In this document: in pieces, positions 43,074 to 54,060 of the stretch
Layout of the letters: each line of letters opens with the position of its first letter
How positions within the stretch are numbered: the first letter of the stretch is position 1
From: Chrysemys picta bellii
Lineage: Eukaryota > Chordata > Testudines > Emydidae
Direction: 5' to 3'
DNA: 64,000 bases
Assembly (NCBI RefSeq): GCF_011386835.1
Contig: NC_088792.1
Location: forward strand, 40,476,882-40,540,881
Notes under the pieces: model-generated
Database searches by the model: none
What the model was told of the DNA's origin: nothing
What the model saw: only the letters and a program-made list of their open reading frames with translations
Made by a program: the position numbers and the translations under genes

Positions 43074-43363
43074 CCAGTGGTTCTCAAGCTGTGCGTCAGT
43101 ACCCCAAAGTGGGTTGTGACCCCATTTTAATGGGGTCACCAGGGCTAGTTCAGATTTGCTAGGACCTGGGGCCGAAGCCTGATCCCCAGCACCCAGGGCT
43201 GAAGCCCTTGGGTTTCGGTTTGGGCTCGGGCTTCCTCCCCACTCCTTCTCCCCTCAGGGCAGCAGGGCTCGGGCAGACTCAAGCTTCGGTCCCCCTCCTG
43301 GGGTCGTGTAGTCATTTTTGTTGTCAGAAGAGGGTTATGATGCAATGACATTTGAGAACCCCT
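43074..43363. mobile_element. hAT-type MITE
   Basis: Ends are CAGTGGTTCTCAAGC and TTTGAGAACCCCTG, imperfect inverted repeats typical of hAT elements. The flanks TGTCTAGC and ATTCTAGC agree at 6 of 8 bases, consistent with a decayed 8-bp duplication. The interior is GC-rich and non-coding. Confidence 0.7.
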
Positions 43364-43563
43364 GATTCTAGCAGAATGATTTCAGAGAATTAAATAAACA
43401 ATTTAATTAAAAATTTGATGGCTAAACATACATTGAAAATTATGACTGCTAAGATCAGTCAATTTAAAGGGAGAACTGTCAACTTGAAAATTGCTTTTCT
43501 GTTTGAAAAAATTAACTACTATCATTAAAAGTAACACTTAAGATATATTTTGAAGATACAGCT

Positions 43564-43582
43564 TTCTTTCTTTCTTTCTTTC
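43564..43582. repeat. (TTTC)n microsatellite
   Basis: Four to five CTTT units. Confidence 0.85.
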
Positions 43583-44002
43583 CATTTTATTTGCTTTGTG
43601 CATTTGACAGCACTTTCTACATGGTAGATTTCTCTGTAGCCCAGTGAAATTTTCCTTCAGTCATTTTTTCCCTTGCAGAAAACATCAAAAAAGAAGCGAA
43701 GAACCCCTTTAAAATATTTTGAGGGAATTTAAAAAATTCAGGGTACACTATTTAAAATGTGCTTTATAGCAGGAACTAGAATTTTATAAATGAGTTAAAA
43801 ATTAAGCTGGCATAAAGTCTTATATCTGGAGACAAAGACACATTTGACTTCTTAAATGGGCACCAAGAGTATCTAAGGTCTGGATTCTGACAGACTTACA
43901 TACATGCTTAACTTTATACACTGTGAGTAGTCTCATTGAGGTAAACAGGACTACTCAAAACAACGAGGAGTCCGGTGGCACCTTAAAGACTAACAGATTT
44001 AT

Positions 44003-44520
44003 TTGGGAGAATTCCAAAAATTCCACCTGGATTTCAACAATTTCCACCTCACCATCAACCTCAGCCTGGACCAGTCCACACAAGAGATCCATTTCCTGGA
44101 CACTACAGTGCAAATAAATGATGGTCACATAAACACCACCCTATATCGGAAACCTATTGACCACTATTCTTTCCTACATGCCTCCAGCTTCCATCCAGGA
44201 CACATCACAAGATTCATTGTCTACAGCAAAGCCCTAAAATACAACCTCATTTACTCCAATTTCTCAGACAGAGACAAACACCTGCAAGCATCTTTATCAA
44301 GCATTCTTAAAACTACAATACCCACCTGGGGAAATGAGGAAAGAGATTAACAGAACGAGCCGGGTACCCAGAAGTCACCTACTACAGGACAGGCCCAACA
44401 AGGAAAATAACAGAACACCACTGGCCATCACGTACAGCCCCCAGCTAAAACCTCTCCAGCACATCATCAACGATCTACAACCTATCCTGGAAAACAATCC
44501 CTCACTCTGACAGACCTTGA
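44003..44520 (+). pseudogene. Penelope reverse transcriptase, C-terminal part
   Basis: The open piece 44003-44350 carries DFNNFHLTINLSLDQSTQEI, HFLDTTVQINDGHINTTLYRK and DHYSFLHASSFHPGHITRF. These are the PLE blocks 'FLD..V...' and 'Y.KPTD...YLH..S.HP.H'. After a frameshift near 44330-44345 the block RTPLAITYSPQLKPLQHII continues in another frame. The catalytic Y-x-D-D part lies upstream and is missing. Penelope RTs are related to telomerase. Confidence 0.88.
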
Positions 44521-44699
44521 GAGGCAGGCCAGTCCTCGCTTACAGACAACCCCCCAACCTGAAGCAAATATGCACCAGCAACTACACACCACAGAAACAG
44601 TAACTCAGGAACCAATCCCTGTAACAAACCCCATTGACCACTCTGTCCCCATAACTACTCTAGTGACATCATAATAGTACCCAATCACATCAGGGGCTC

Positions 44700-44940
44700 A
44701 TTCACCTGCACATCTACTAATGTTATATATGCCATCATGTGCCAGCAATTCCCCTGTGCCATGTACATTGGCCAAACCGGACAGTCTCTACGTAAAAGAA
44801 TAAATGGACACAAATCAGGCATCAGGAATGGTAACATAGAATCTCCCTGGACATGCAATAACAGATATAAAAGTAGCCATCCTTCAACAAAAAAAACGTC
44901 AAAAACAGACTTAAAAGAGAAACTTCAGAGCTACAATTGA
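44700..44940 (+). pseudogene. Penelope GIY-YIG endonuclease domain
   Basis: The translation of 44737-44940 gives MCQQFPCAMYIGQTGQSLRK and RINGHKSGIRNGNIESP. 'YIGQT..SL..R...H' is the second half of a GIY-YIG motif plus its conserved Arg. The first strand (VIYAIMC) lies just upstream at about 44722. This endonuclease is a hallmark of canonical Penelope elements. The expected zinc-binding or catalytic region after ESP is out of frame. Confidence 0.9.
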
Positions 44941-45172
44941 TTTGCAAACTTACCACCCTTAATTTGGGCTTGAATAGGGACTGGGAGTGGCTGGCTCACT
45001 ACAAAAGCAATTTTTCCTCTCTTGGTATTGACACCTCTGCATCAATTTTTGGGAGTGGACCATATCCACACTGACTGAATTGGCCTTCTCATCACTGTTT
45101 CTCCATTTGTAAGGTAACTTCTTTCTCTTCATGTGCCAATATATTTATGCTTGTATCTGTAATTTTCAGTCT

Positions 45173-45214
45173 ATGCATCTGATGAAGCGGGTTTTTACCC
45201 ATGAAAACTTATGC
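45173..45214 (+). ncRNA. Hammerhead-ribozyme-like motif, intact CUGAUGA core
   Basis: AUGCAU-CUGAUGA-A-GCGGGUUUUUACCCAU-GAAA-ACUUAUGC. This is the only copy with the exact CUGAUGA core plus GAAA. Stem I GCAU/AUGC is present. There is one extra A after the core, and the stem-III word is AACU instead of AGCU. PLEs are known to encode hammerhead motifs with very short stem III; activity here is unproven. Confidence 0.5.
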
Positions 45215-46808
45215 CCAAATAAATCTGTTAGTCTCTAAGATGCCACCAGACTCCTCACTGTTTTTGTGGATACAGATTAACACGGCTACCCCTCTGATAC
45301 TTGGACTACTAAAAGTGTAAAGTTAAGCGCTTGCACAAATCTTTAGAGGATCAGGATTAATTGAAGGGCAGAGAATGTAGAATACTATGTAGATGTGGTT
45401 GAAGATCAGAGTGAAAACTTATCTAGAAAAGCATAACAATTTTAGTGAGCCAATCAGAGTAGCCAAACAGAGGCATGACTGGACTAGATGGACCAATGAT
45501 CTGATGCAGTACAGCAAATCCTATCACCAATTAAACAGAATAAAATTTTGACATATTCACTAGCGTTACTTTGACAGCTGCTTGAGAGAGACATTAGAAT
45601 CCTTGTCCTCCCCAGTACATAACATGCCCTTGAACACACCTTGAAATTCTGTACATTCTTAAATGTTTCCATCTGTGCGGATTATCGTTGGTACTGTTCA
45701 TGAATCTTCAAACTGGTCTGGTTATGTCCCTCACTTAAACTCATGCACAACCCCATTGACTTAAGAGGCACAAGTTCAGCTAAGAGCAGAAATTGGCCCA
45801 CTTGGTTCAAATACATCTTAATTTGGCCCAAACAATTAAGCCAATCTCTGCTGGTAGCAAAACCTGAAAACTGATCAGTTTAATTGTAGCCAAATAAATG
45901 CCCATTATAGCTGATTCCTGAAGCTAAGATTAGCAGGTTACTAATGGATATAATCCCTTTTTCTGCCTCCAGCTCTCTTTTCTTTGTTTTAGTCTGTCAG
46001 TGTTATCATTCTTTAAAAAATATCTATTCAAAAACTCTCACTTTTATCAGCATCTGATTTAAACACTGCAGCGTACAAACCAAGACGTAAAATAAATGGC
46101 AGCGGAGATTAAGTATTCCATGTTTTGATCATAGCATTACAGTTATTCCAATTGTTAGGTGGAATTTTCATTTGGAGTTTTTAGCTTGGCTGCTGCTGAC
46201 TGACAAAGAGCTGTGATTAATTCACAATTCTTCTGTGTCTCGTCTGAACATGCCACATCTCATTAGCATTTCATCATATCTGCTCAAATCCTCGTGAAAG
46301 AGAAAAGGAAACAATAGGATAGACTCTCCCTCTCAGGTAATAAAGATGGAAGTAAAAATATCACCACAGCTTCTAATCACAGTGGGCATGATTTCTTTTA
46401 ATTGCAATTCTATTGCAGTTTGCAACAATATGAAATTTCACTTTAATTCAGCAAACTATTTGGTAAATATGCTTTTTTATTTGGTGTCAGAAAATATGAC
46501 ACATCGCTCTTGCTGCTTTTACTGACACCTCACATGTTATCCGGAGTGAACAGTAAGACATATTGTAATACTTGCTTATAGAATCACAGGGAGGTATTGG
46601 AACACTACAAGTACAAACTCCAGCATACACAGTCAGGACTGAACTTCCTGCTAAAACCCTCATATCAAATACAACAGCATAACAGCAATGAGACAACAAT
46701 TTAACATCAAGCTAAAGGTACAGCACCATCGATTAGTGGAGGTGCTGTCTACATTGATCATTACAGCTTTCTCCTCTCTAGTTAAATACAAATTTTAAAC
46801 AGTAACTC

Positions 46809-47258
46809 CTAGGAATCCAGGCAGTCTGCCACCCACACAGGTTTCTGTGTTGCTCTGTCCGCTTGAGTTCCATAATCAGTCATGAAGTCATCATTCGTAG
46901 TTGGATCTAGAAAATCAGTGAGTGCAGGGTTCCCGTCCTCTAGGTCAGGCCTATCTGTTGCAGAGAGACAGACTGTTGAAGGCTGCAGTCTGCTGAGGTC
47001 CTGAGGACCTGCTGGTAATTCGTCCACCAAAACCACTTTCCCATTATGAGCCACAGGAAACTGCTGGAGTAGCACTATAAAGAGGCCAGCTCTTTCTTTT
47101 TGTATTAGCCAGGATAAGTTATTTAGTCTTTTAATTACTGTGTAAGGTCTTCTCCAAAAAGAAATATGTTTGAGATTTTTTTTACAGGATGTTTTTTCCA
47201 GTTGCATAATCACACCTTTTCTCCTTCCTGGATGGGCACGTAATTCTCTTTTTCCCAT
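46809..47258 (-). pseudogene. Possible integrase C-terminal remnant
   Basis: A 149-codon minus-strand ORF starts RELRAHPGRRKGVIMQLEKT and contains RRPYTVIKRLNNLSWLIQKE. That second segment looks like the SH3-like C-terminal region of retroelement integrases ('GPY.V.....N.YLI'). An acidic tail follows (DLEDGNPALTDFLDPTTNDD). It ends 40 bp before the putative 3' LTR, as expected for a Gypsy-like order. The family is uncertain; no catalytic integrase core was seen. Confidence 0.35.
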
Positions 47259-47502
47259 GTTCCTGGCTTGCTCGCTTCAGGCTCATCTACTTTTTCCACC
47301 TTCTGCAATACTGTGCTCAGGTCTCTGATATAAGACTACACAATGCCTCTTACCTCTATGGGTGCATGGGCAATCCTTGCTGCCTGAACATCAAGTCATA
47401 GGGGGTTCAAAAATAATCTCATATAGAAAGCAATGGATAGCTGAGTGCTGGTTGGTGTTATATGCACAGGTGACAAAGGGTGTCTTTGTATTCTAGTCTC
47501 AT

Positions 47503-47926
47503 TGGTCTTCACTGACTAAAAAAACAATGAGGAGTCTGGTGGCACCTTAAAGACTAACAGATTTATTTGGGCATAAGCTTTCATGGGTAAAAAAACCCCC
47601 ACTGCTTCAGATGCATGGAGTGAAAATTACAGATACAGGCATAAATATATATTGGCACATGAAGAGAAGGGAGTTACCTTACAAATGGAGAACCAATGTT
47701 GAAGGCCAATTTAGTCAGGGTGGATGTGGTCCACCCCCAATAATTGATGAGGAGGTGTCAATACCAAGAAAGGGGAAATTGCTTTTGTAGTGAGCCAGCC
47801 ACTCCCAGTCCCTGTTCAAGCCCAAATTGATGGTGTTAAGTTTGCAAATGAATTTATTTTCCCTCTCTTGGTACTGACACCTCCTCATCAATTATTGGGA
47901 GCTCAAAGTCTGCCAAGTGCTCGCAG
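47503..47926 (-). mobile_element. Penelope-like fragment nested in the LTR-type element
   Basis: 424 bp is flanked by an exact 13-bp duplication, ATTCTAGTCTCAT, at 47490-47502 and 47927-47939. It carries a minus-oriented tail (47525-47640) and a C-terminal coding remnant near 47780-47840. An inverted repeat pairs 47739-47774 with 47862-47898 (CCAATAATTGATGAGGAGGT and its complement), so the 5' end is inverted again. Confidence 0.87.
47571..47616 (-). ncRNA. Hammerhead-ribozyme-like motif in nested PLE
   Basis: On the minus strand it reads AUGCAUCUGAAGCAGUGGGG, a U-rich loop, then ACCCAUGAAAGCUUAUGC. The core is CUGAAGC; GAAA, AGCU and stem I are preserved. Confidence 0.4.
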
Positions 47927-49559
47927 ATTCTAGTCTCATCTGAATGACCAATACATTTCTTCTCAAGCAAAAGTGCTTCTGCCATCTTGAAGCTGCTGCC
48001 ACCAGGAATCACAGGGACTGACTGAAACACTTCAAGTGGCCAGTCCAGCATAGACAGGCAGGACTGAATGTCCTGCTAAAAACCCCATATCAAATATATC
48101 AACATAACAATATACAAGACAAGAACTTAACACTAGGGTAAAGATACAGCACCAGGTATTGGTGAGATGGTGTCTACATTGATTGTTACAATACTCCACC
48201 AATATTTTAACAAGAGGTTCCCACACACATTTCACCTAGCCACTTGGGAGAAAAGCTGACATTATACTGCAGTTTGTCCAAAAAGATTATACAGATAAAA
48301 CCCAATTTCCTGAAGCCTGACTATCTGAATTCTCATTCTCTCCAAAATTTGAATCAGTCCCATATCCAAAATTCCTAATTAAACCAAAATTCACTGAAGT
48401 GCAAATTGCCAAAGTCATTATTTAATTTAAATGAAACAGTTGACTGATGTTTCCAGCAAATCTTCATTCAAAAAATTATTGCACTCTTCCTAGATGTCTG
48501 AAAAGGTTGAAGTCATGCTCTTGAATAAGTTACTGGGTGTTATGATCCATTGCTATGGTTGTTAAATCACTTATATATATTACTACTAGAGTCATTTGAA
48601 AAGAAGAAATGTTGGGCCAACAGCATGCATCTCCCCACACCCTTTGCAGAATTGGTTGCTCTGGGGAGCACAGTGACACTAAGTTATGTACTGACATTTC
48701 TTATGTATTGACATTAGCTGAATGAAGCACCATAAGAGAACATGTAGGATAAGGAATAGGACATGCAGGAAAAAGTAGAAATACATTGGCACCCCAGCTG
48801 AGTAGGGAAATGAGACGTGTCTTTGCTAAATTTTTCCTATCCTATCCTATCTCCCTAAATGTAGCTGAATTCTATAGACCTCTTGACTCTTGATCATCCC
48901 CCCGCCCCGCCATTTTTTTTATGTGACTGCACTCCTGTGTGACTACATGACATTTTTTCACCTATCTTCAGCCCTTTAGTCCCAATCACCACTTACTTTA
49001 GAACGGTTCTGATCACTTCCCTGATTGCTGCAAAAACTGCTTTTTACTGCAGTATATTCTGGTTATTTTTCTCTTTTCATTTATTTATTTGTTACCTTTT
49101 GAATACCAAACTAGGATAATGCCTGTCAGAAAAGCAGACACAAAGCAAGACAGATGTGCTAAACATATGGTTATCAAGGGAGCTGTTTACAAAACAATAA
49201 TTATCATGTGAGCTCAGAATTTAGGTTTCATATCCTTTTTGTTGTTTTTGCTTCATTGGTTTTGATGAGATATTTGTATATGAATTATCTAATTCAAAGT
49301 TACTGCAGCAGAGAGAAGAAACAGATTCCTAAATATCTGCAATATTTGCAAAGTATAAACCAAAGGTACCTGAATAGTTCTATTAATTCCAAAGACTTTG
49401 CTATATCACTAATCATTTTCTCTCAAGTGGAAATGAATTATGGGGCCTGCAGTTATCTAGTTAGCTACTTGCCTAGTCTATGCACTTGTTTAAGCCTATA
49501 TACATTATTTATTATTATTTCTGACAGTAGCATTTAGAAGTCCCATTGAGATGATTTAT

Positions 49560-49930
49560 ACAAAATGGAACAACTTCAATGAGAGACTGAGAGCCACCCA
49601 CCCCAAAATAGCTGATAGTCTGTTGGTTAGGGTGCTCATCTGGCAGAGGAGAAATCTGAATTCAAGTCCTTGCCCCAGAGTGCAGATTCAGACCTCGGTC
49701 TCCTATGTCCCAGGCAAGTGCCCTAAAGGCTAAGCCTTATATGAGAGGGGCATAAACACACATACAGTCATGCATACATAGATTTGCTGTCCTGAAATTG
49801 ACTTTTCCAATTTAATGACACTGAATATTTTCCCTGAGTTTTCAATTTGCTGGTTGAACCAAAAAATCAGTTATTCACTCAGTTCTATGGTGGAGCTTCC
49901 ACCCTTTATACCTATTCTGCTGGAATCCTG
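49560..49930. repeat. AT-rich composite repeat with tRNA-like core
   Basis: The core 49610-49735 has GTTGGTTAGGGTGCTCATCTG, TTCAAGTCC and an inverted partner GGCAAGTGCCCTAAAGGC. The flanks have TTTCAATTTGCTGG words. It is the same organisation as 4611-5054. Confidence 0.5.
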
Positions 49931-49939
49931 CACCATGCA

Positions 49940-50905
49940 GTTTAAGTGGTGCCTCGCATTGGGCCAATGGGGACAGACCAATCACTGTGGGCCCAAGAGG
50001 CCAGGCTCCCCCACCTCTGCTGCGTATGCTCCAGGTGGAAGGGACAGATAAATGGAGGAAGCCCAGCTCTGTCTGGTCGGGCTGAGGAGGAGGAAGGACA
50101 TGGGTTGCAAGCTCCTGTTGAGACGCCTGAGACTCTCCAAGCAGTAGGAGCTGTGGACTTGGGCTGCTCTGTGGACAACTAGATGACTGCAGAGATTGAC
50201 AGAGACGCCAAACTGCTGCCAGCCAGGGAGATGCCTGAAATGCACCTCGCGGTAGGAAATGACCCAGGGAATGTAGTGAAAGTTGGTGCTTAAACCCTTA
50301 ATGAGGAATCCCCTGGCTTCATAGGGCCCTGAGTTGGAACTCGGTGGAGCAGGGTGGGCCTGGGTTCTCGTACCTCACCCCACTTGCAACTAAGTGTGGC
50401 TACTGTTTTTTTGCCTGCCCCAGCCAGGAGGTTCAGGGGCCATAAACCATCTGCTTACTCTGCTCTACCCAGGGGTTACAAACTGACTATTTGTTCGGCC
50501 CTGCTCAAAGGGTCTGAACTCCCTCACCCCCACCCCCAGTTGCTGCTTGCTTGCCCCAACCAGGAAGCTCACAGACCCTAGACTGATTGGTTGTTCAGCC
50601 CCACCTAGGGACTATAGACTGACTGTTTGCTATACACTGCTTGGAAGATCAGAAACCCTAATTGTTATTATCTGCTTTGGCCAGGAGTCTTGGCGGTTAT
50701 GGACTGCTTGTCCTACCCCGCCTGGGGGCAAAGGGTTGATATGTGCTTGACCCCACTAGGGGTCCTGCGACCACATTGTTGCAAATATTTGATCCCACAA
50801 GGAGTCCAGACGACTGTGTGACGGGGTGTACCAACCCCGCATTGGGACAATGGGGATGGCCCCGCTCAACAAACGGGCCACCCTCCCCCCATTACACATG
50901 CTCTC
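49940..50905 (+). repeat. GC-rich LTR-like repeat with subrepeats
   Basis: Promoter-like AGATAAATGGAGG lies near 50047, then CGGTAGGAAATGACCCAGGG at 50249, GGGCCCTGAGTTGGAACTCG, and degenerate subrepeats ('GACTGATTGGTTGTTCAGCCCCACCTAGGG', 50390-50810). It is followed directly by another start, TGTGACGGGGTGTACCAACC, at 50817. That opening resembles the first bases of the window (1-25), so this is the same class of element. Confidence 0.5.
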
Positions 50906-50987
50906 TGAACCAGTAAGAGTTTCATCCATTCTGCATGGAATCTGATATACTGTATGAAAACAGGCAGCTATATAGTGTATATGTTAG

Positions 50988-51835
50988 AGTTGGACAGAAA
51001 ATGAGTTTTTTTCGCCCCATGTAAAGTTTTGATGACAATTAAAAAAGTTCAGTGAGAAATGGAAAACAAATATTTTGTTTTGGAAATGACACTGATGCAC
51101 CTCATGGAAGCTGTAATTTGGGCGCTCTCATGATTTCATTCTCCTCTATAGGTCAGGTTCCTTGGTTAGACTACTTTTCCCACAACACACCATGGTCTGC
51201 TCTCTTGGGGCTGGTCTACATTAATGGGGGGGATCGATCTAAGATACGCAACTTCAGCTACGCGAATAGCGTAGCTGAAGTTGAAGTATCTTACATCGAA
51301 TTACCTGGGGTCCACACGGCGTGGGATCGATGGCTGCAGCTCCCCCGTCGACTGCGCTACCGCCGCTCGCTCTGGTGGAGTTCCGGAGTCAATGGTGAGC
51401 GCATTTGGGGATCGATATATCGCATCTTAACGAGACGCGATATATCGATCCCGGATAAATCGATTACTACCCGCCGATACAGCGGGTAGTGAAGACGTAC
51501 CCTTGATAAGGGGACATAGTGCATCATGGAAAGATAAAGTCTGGCTAGGGAGTGCATCACATAGAGGGGAACAGGGACATGTGGCAACCAAAATACACTT
51601 GCAGGAGGCACTGTGGCAGCATTTCTGAACCATAATATTTCAGTTCTTTTCTGAAATATTTCAGTTTTCAACTGAAAACTAAAACTTTTCAGTCTTACGA
51701 CATTCAAGTTGTTTATTTTTAAATGAAAAAAATCAGTTTTCCTGTGGAAGCAGACACATTTGGGGGGGAAACTATATGTAAAATCTAATTTTCTGTTGAA
51801 AAACAGTTTCAATTAAAAATGTTAACCAGTTCTAG
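50988..51835. repeat. AT-rich repeat interrupted by a Harbinger MITE
   Basis: It starts TAGAGTTGGACAGAAAA and ends AACCAGTTCTAGTA, imperfect inverted ends. The middle (GCACCTCATGGAAGC, GTGCATCATGGAAAG, GGAGGCACTGTGGCAGCA) matches 16745-17030. The MITE at 51208-51502 splits it. Confidence 0.65.
51208..51502. mobile_element. PIF/Harbinger-type MITE, nested
   Basis: It is related to 16096-16345 in reversed orientation: GATCGATCTAAGATACGCAA, GCTACGCGAATAGCGTAGC (palindrome) and ACTACCCGCCGATACAGCGGG. TTG lies on both sides (51205-51207, 51503-51505), a 3-bp duplication. It is CpG-rich with no transposase. Confidence 0.8.
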
Positions 51836-53401
51836 TACGTATGTCTATCACTGTATATTAAAAGAGATCAAATATCACTGTACATTAAAACATGTACAGG
51901 GTGAAAATGCTGTAAGAGGATTCTGTAAAACAGAAAATGTGATGCTAATATTATCTACTATGTAACAATTATATCATAAGATTCTATATTCTTTAGTCAG
52001 TTCAAGTTTTTTACTCTTGATTTATCATATTCCTTTTCTCTTCAAGCAGGAAGACATTCTGATGTTCTGCAGGAAGTCTAAATTGCTTCCAAAAAATGAC
52101 AAAGTAAAGCTGTAATTTTTAACTATGGTTAAATTATGGGGCTTTTTACAATAGAAACATAGTAATTTTACTGACACTAAAAACCTTAACATATTAAGCT
52201 GAAATGCAGTAATTCTCTTATACTCATATTAACAATGCTGTCAGGTTGAATGCTCTACAGTATTACTGTGACACTAAAAATAAACATAAATCTAGTTTTA
52301 AACTACGATCAAAACAGTAACTCTTACTGCAATTAATAACATTGGTGCCCTGTTCTGAATTCCTTGCCACATATAAATGGTTATTTCCTACTTTCACAGA
52401 GAGTTGTAGGCATCTATCATTCCAGATAGAAAATCTTGTTTTTTCTCTATTCAGATTACTGAACAGCTCTCAGATCATATAGAAACCCCATGTTTCTTGA
52501 CTGGAGTTCGAGCTGCACATCACTGAAAGAAGCTTGTATTTAAGTATACCTGGTCTATTGGTATTTTTTTCATACAACATTAAATAGAAGTATGTATGTG
52601 TCTGTCTAGCACACTTGTGTGTGTGGTCACACACAGATTAGATAGAGAGAGAGAGATAATGGAGATATTTCAGCATAGTCAATATTATAATTCTGATATA
52701 AATTAAAAAAAGACTGTAATTCATTTAAAGTACAATTTCATATTCTTTACTAAATGTAACCAAATCTCAATGAAAAAGCAAATTATTGCTCATTATGCAA
52801 ATGAAATGAATATTTTTATTGGGAGCTAGTAATTATCATAATGATTCTATCTGGAATCGGCAGTTTGACTTCAATAATATCCTTTGAGAGAGTATAAGAA
52901 ATACACACAGGAATGAAGCACTAGGAGAAGATTTTCTTTCCCCTATGTAAGAGCCAATATAAAAGAGTTCCTTCCAGGCTTCTATTCAAGATTTTTGGCA
53001 TGTCCATATGGCAAATTCTGCCCCAAAAGGCATCATTCCAACCATATTCTTTAAGATGAAGGAGCAAAATCTGAGCAAATTAAACGCTTGGGGTCAGTAG
53101 TCACTATGTAGAAAAAAGCCAATCAACTAGAATATAAGTATTAAAGCTAGACTGAGCTCTTTAAATCTGTTCCTCTCAGTCCATTTTTTTTCTTATGTGG
53201 ACCATAGGTTTTGTGTTTTGTTGTTGCTGTCTGTTTAGAGGAAAAAGGCTAGCTCATTTGTTTCTTTTCAACCCATGTAATACACATTAAGGTCAAATTC
53301 TCAAAACTAAAGCCTTTAAAATTGAATCTCCAGGTTGCTGGTTTTTTTCATGCACAAAGCCCTACAAGTTGGTATACAAATCTAGAAGTTGGGATAAGGT
53401 A

Positions 53402-53520
53402 GGGTGACCAGACAGCAAATGTGAAAAATAGGGACGGGGGTGGGGGGTAATAGGAGCCCATATAAGAAAAAGACCCCAAAATCAGGACTGTCCCTATAAA
53501 ATCAGGACATCTGGTCACCC
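53402..53520. mobile_element. Tc1/mariner-type MITE
   Basis: 119 bp with terminal inverted repeats GGGTGACCAGA and TCTGGTCACCC, flanked by TA on both sides (53400-53401, 53521-53522). The interior has GGGACGGGGG and CCCTATAAAATCAGGACA. A partial copy is at 31736-31832. Confidence 0.85.
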
Positions 53521-54060
53521 TAGGATAAGGCCCTTTTTTCATTTTTGAATCTCTGTTAACAAAAGTCATGTTTGCATAGCTAGAGATGAGCACATATGCC
53601 TTTACTAACAACATTCATAGAATTTTATCACTATAAAATACAATATCCTGATAGCATTGATCTATTGACAAAAGAGCAAAGTGAGTGGATTTATTTTTCA
53701 ATATGATGAATTTCTGCAGTACAGATGTAAGACGTATTATTTACAAAGTTTCCATTGAATGTCTGTAGTAGTTTCAGTTGTACTGTGCAGTATAACATGA
53801 GCATAAGGAAGGGAGATGGTTCTGCATACATTGTCCCCTCTACTGGATGGACAATCATGAAAAAGTTTAACACTGTGAAGCAAAGAAACAAATATTTGCT
53901 CCTTTTCCCAATAATTTTCAGTGAATGCCCTGGCATGACCAAGAAAGATGATTTGTCTCATCATTGTGCATTTATAACTCGGTTTAACATCTCGATCAAC
54001 AATAGAGAAAACAATTTTGTAAAAGCTTCTACTGTGGATAAGAACTTCAATAGTGCATAC

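Larger units (their letters stand above)
43956..45302 (+). mobile_element. Penelope-like element with RT and GIY-YIG remnants
   Basis: A 1.35-kb insertion is flanked by GGACTACT at 43948-43955 and 45303-45310. The order is: an inverted piece of its own 3' tail (about 43962-44006, GGTGGCACCTTAAAGACTAA); the RT C-terminal part; a linker; the GIY-YIG endonuclease; the C-terminal tail (GLNRDWEWLAHYK-like, about 44970-45005); and the 3' tail in sense (45173-45300). Frameshifts and stops show it is dead. Confidence 0.9.
46582..48190 (-). mobile_element. Degraded LTR-type element with two direct repeats
   Basis: Direct repeats 46582-46767 and 48007-48190 share long words: CAGGACTGAA.TTCCTGCTAAAA, TACAGCACCA and GTGTCTACATTGAT. 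By eye they are roughly three-quarters identical. On the minus strand both begin TGTAA. Between them lie a minus-strand ORF (47258-46812) and a later nested PLE. The layout fits 5' LTR, deleted interior, pol end, 3' LTR. TG..CA ends are only partly met. Confidence 0.5.
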
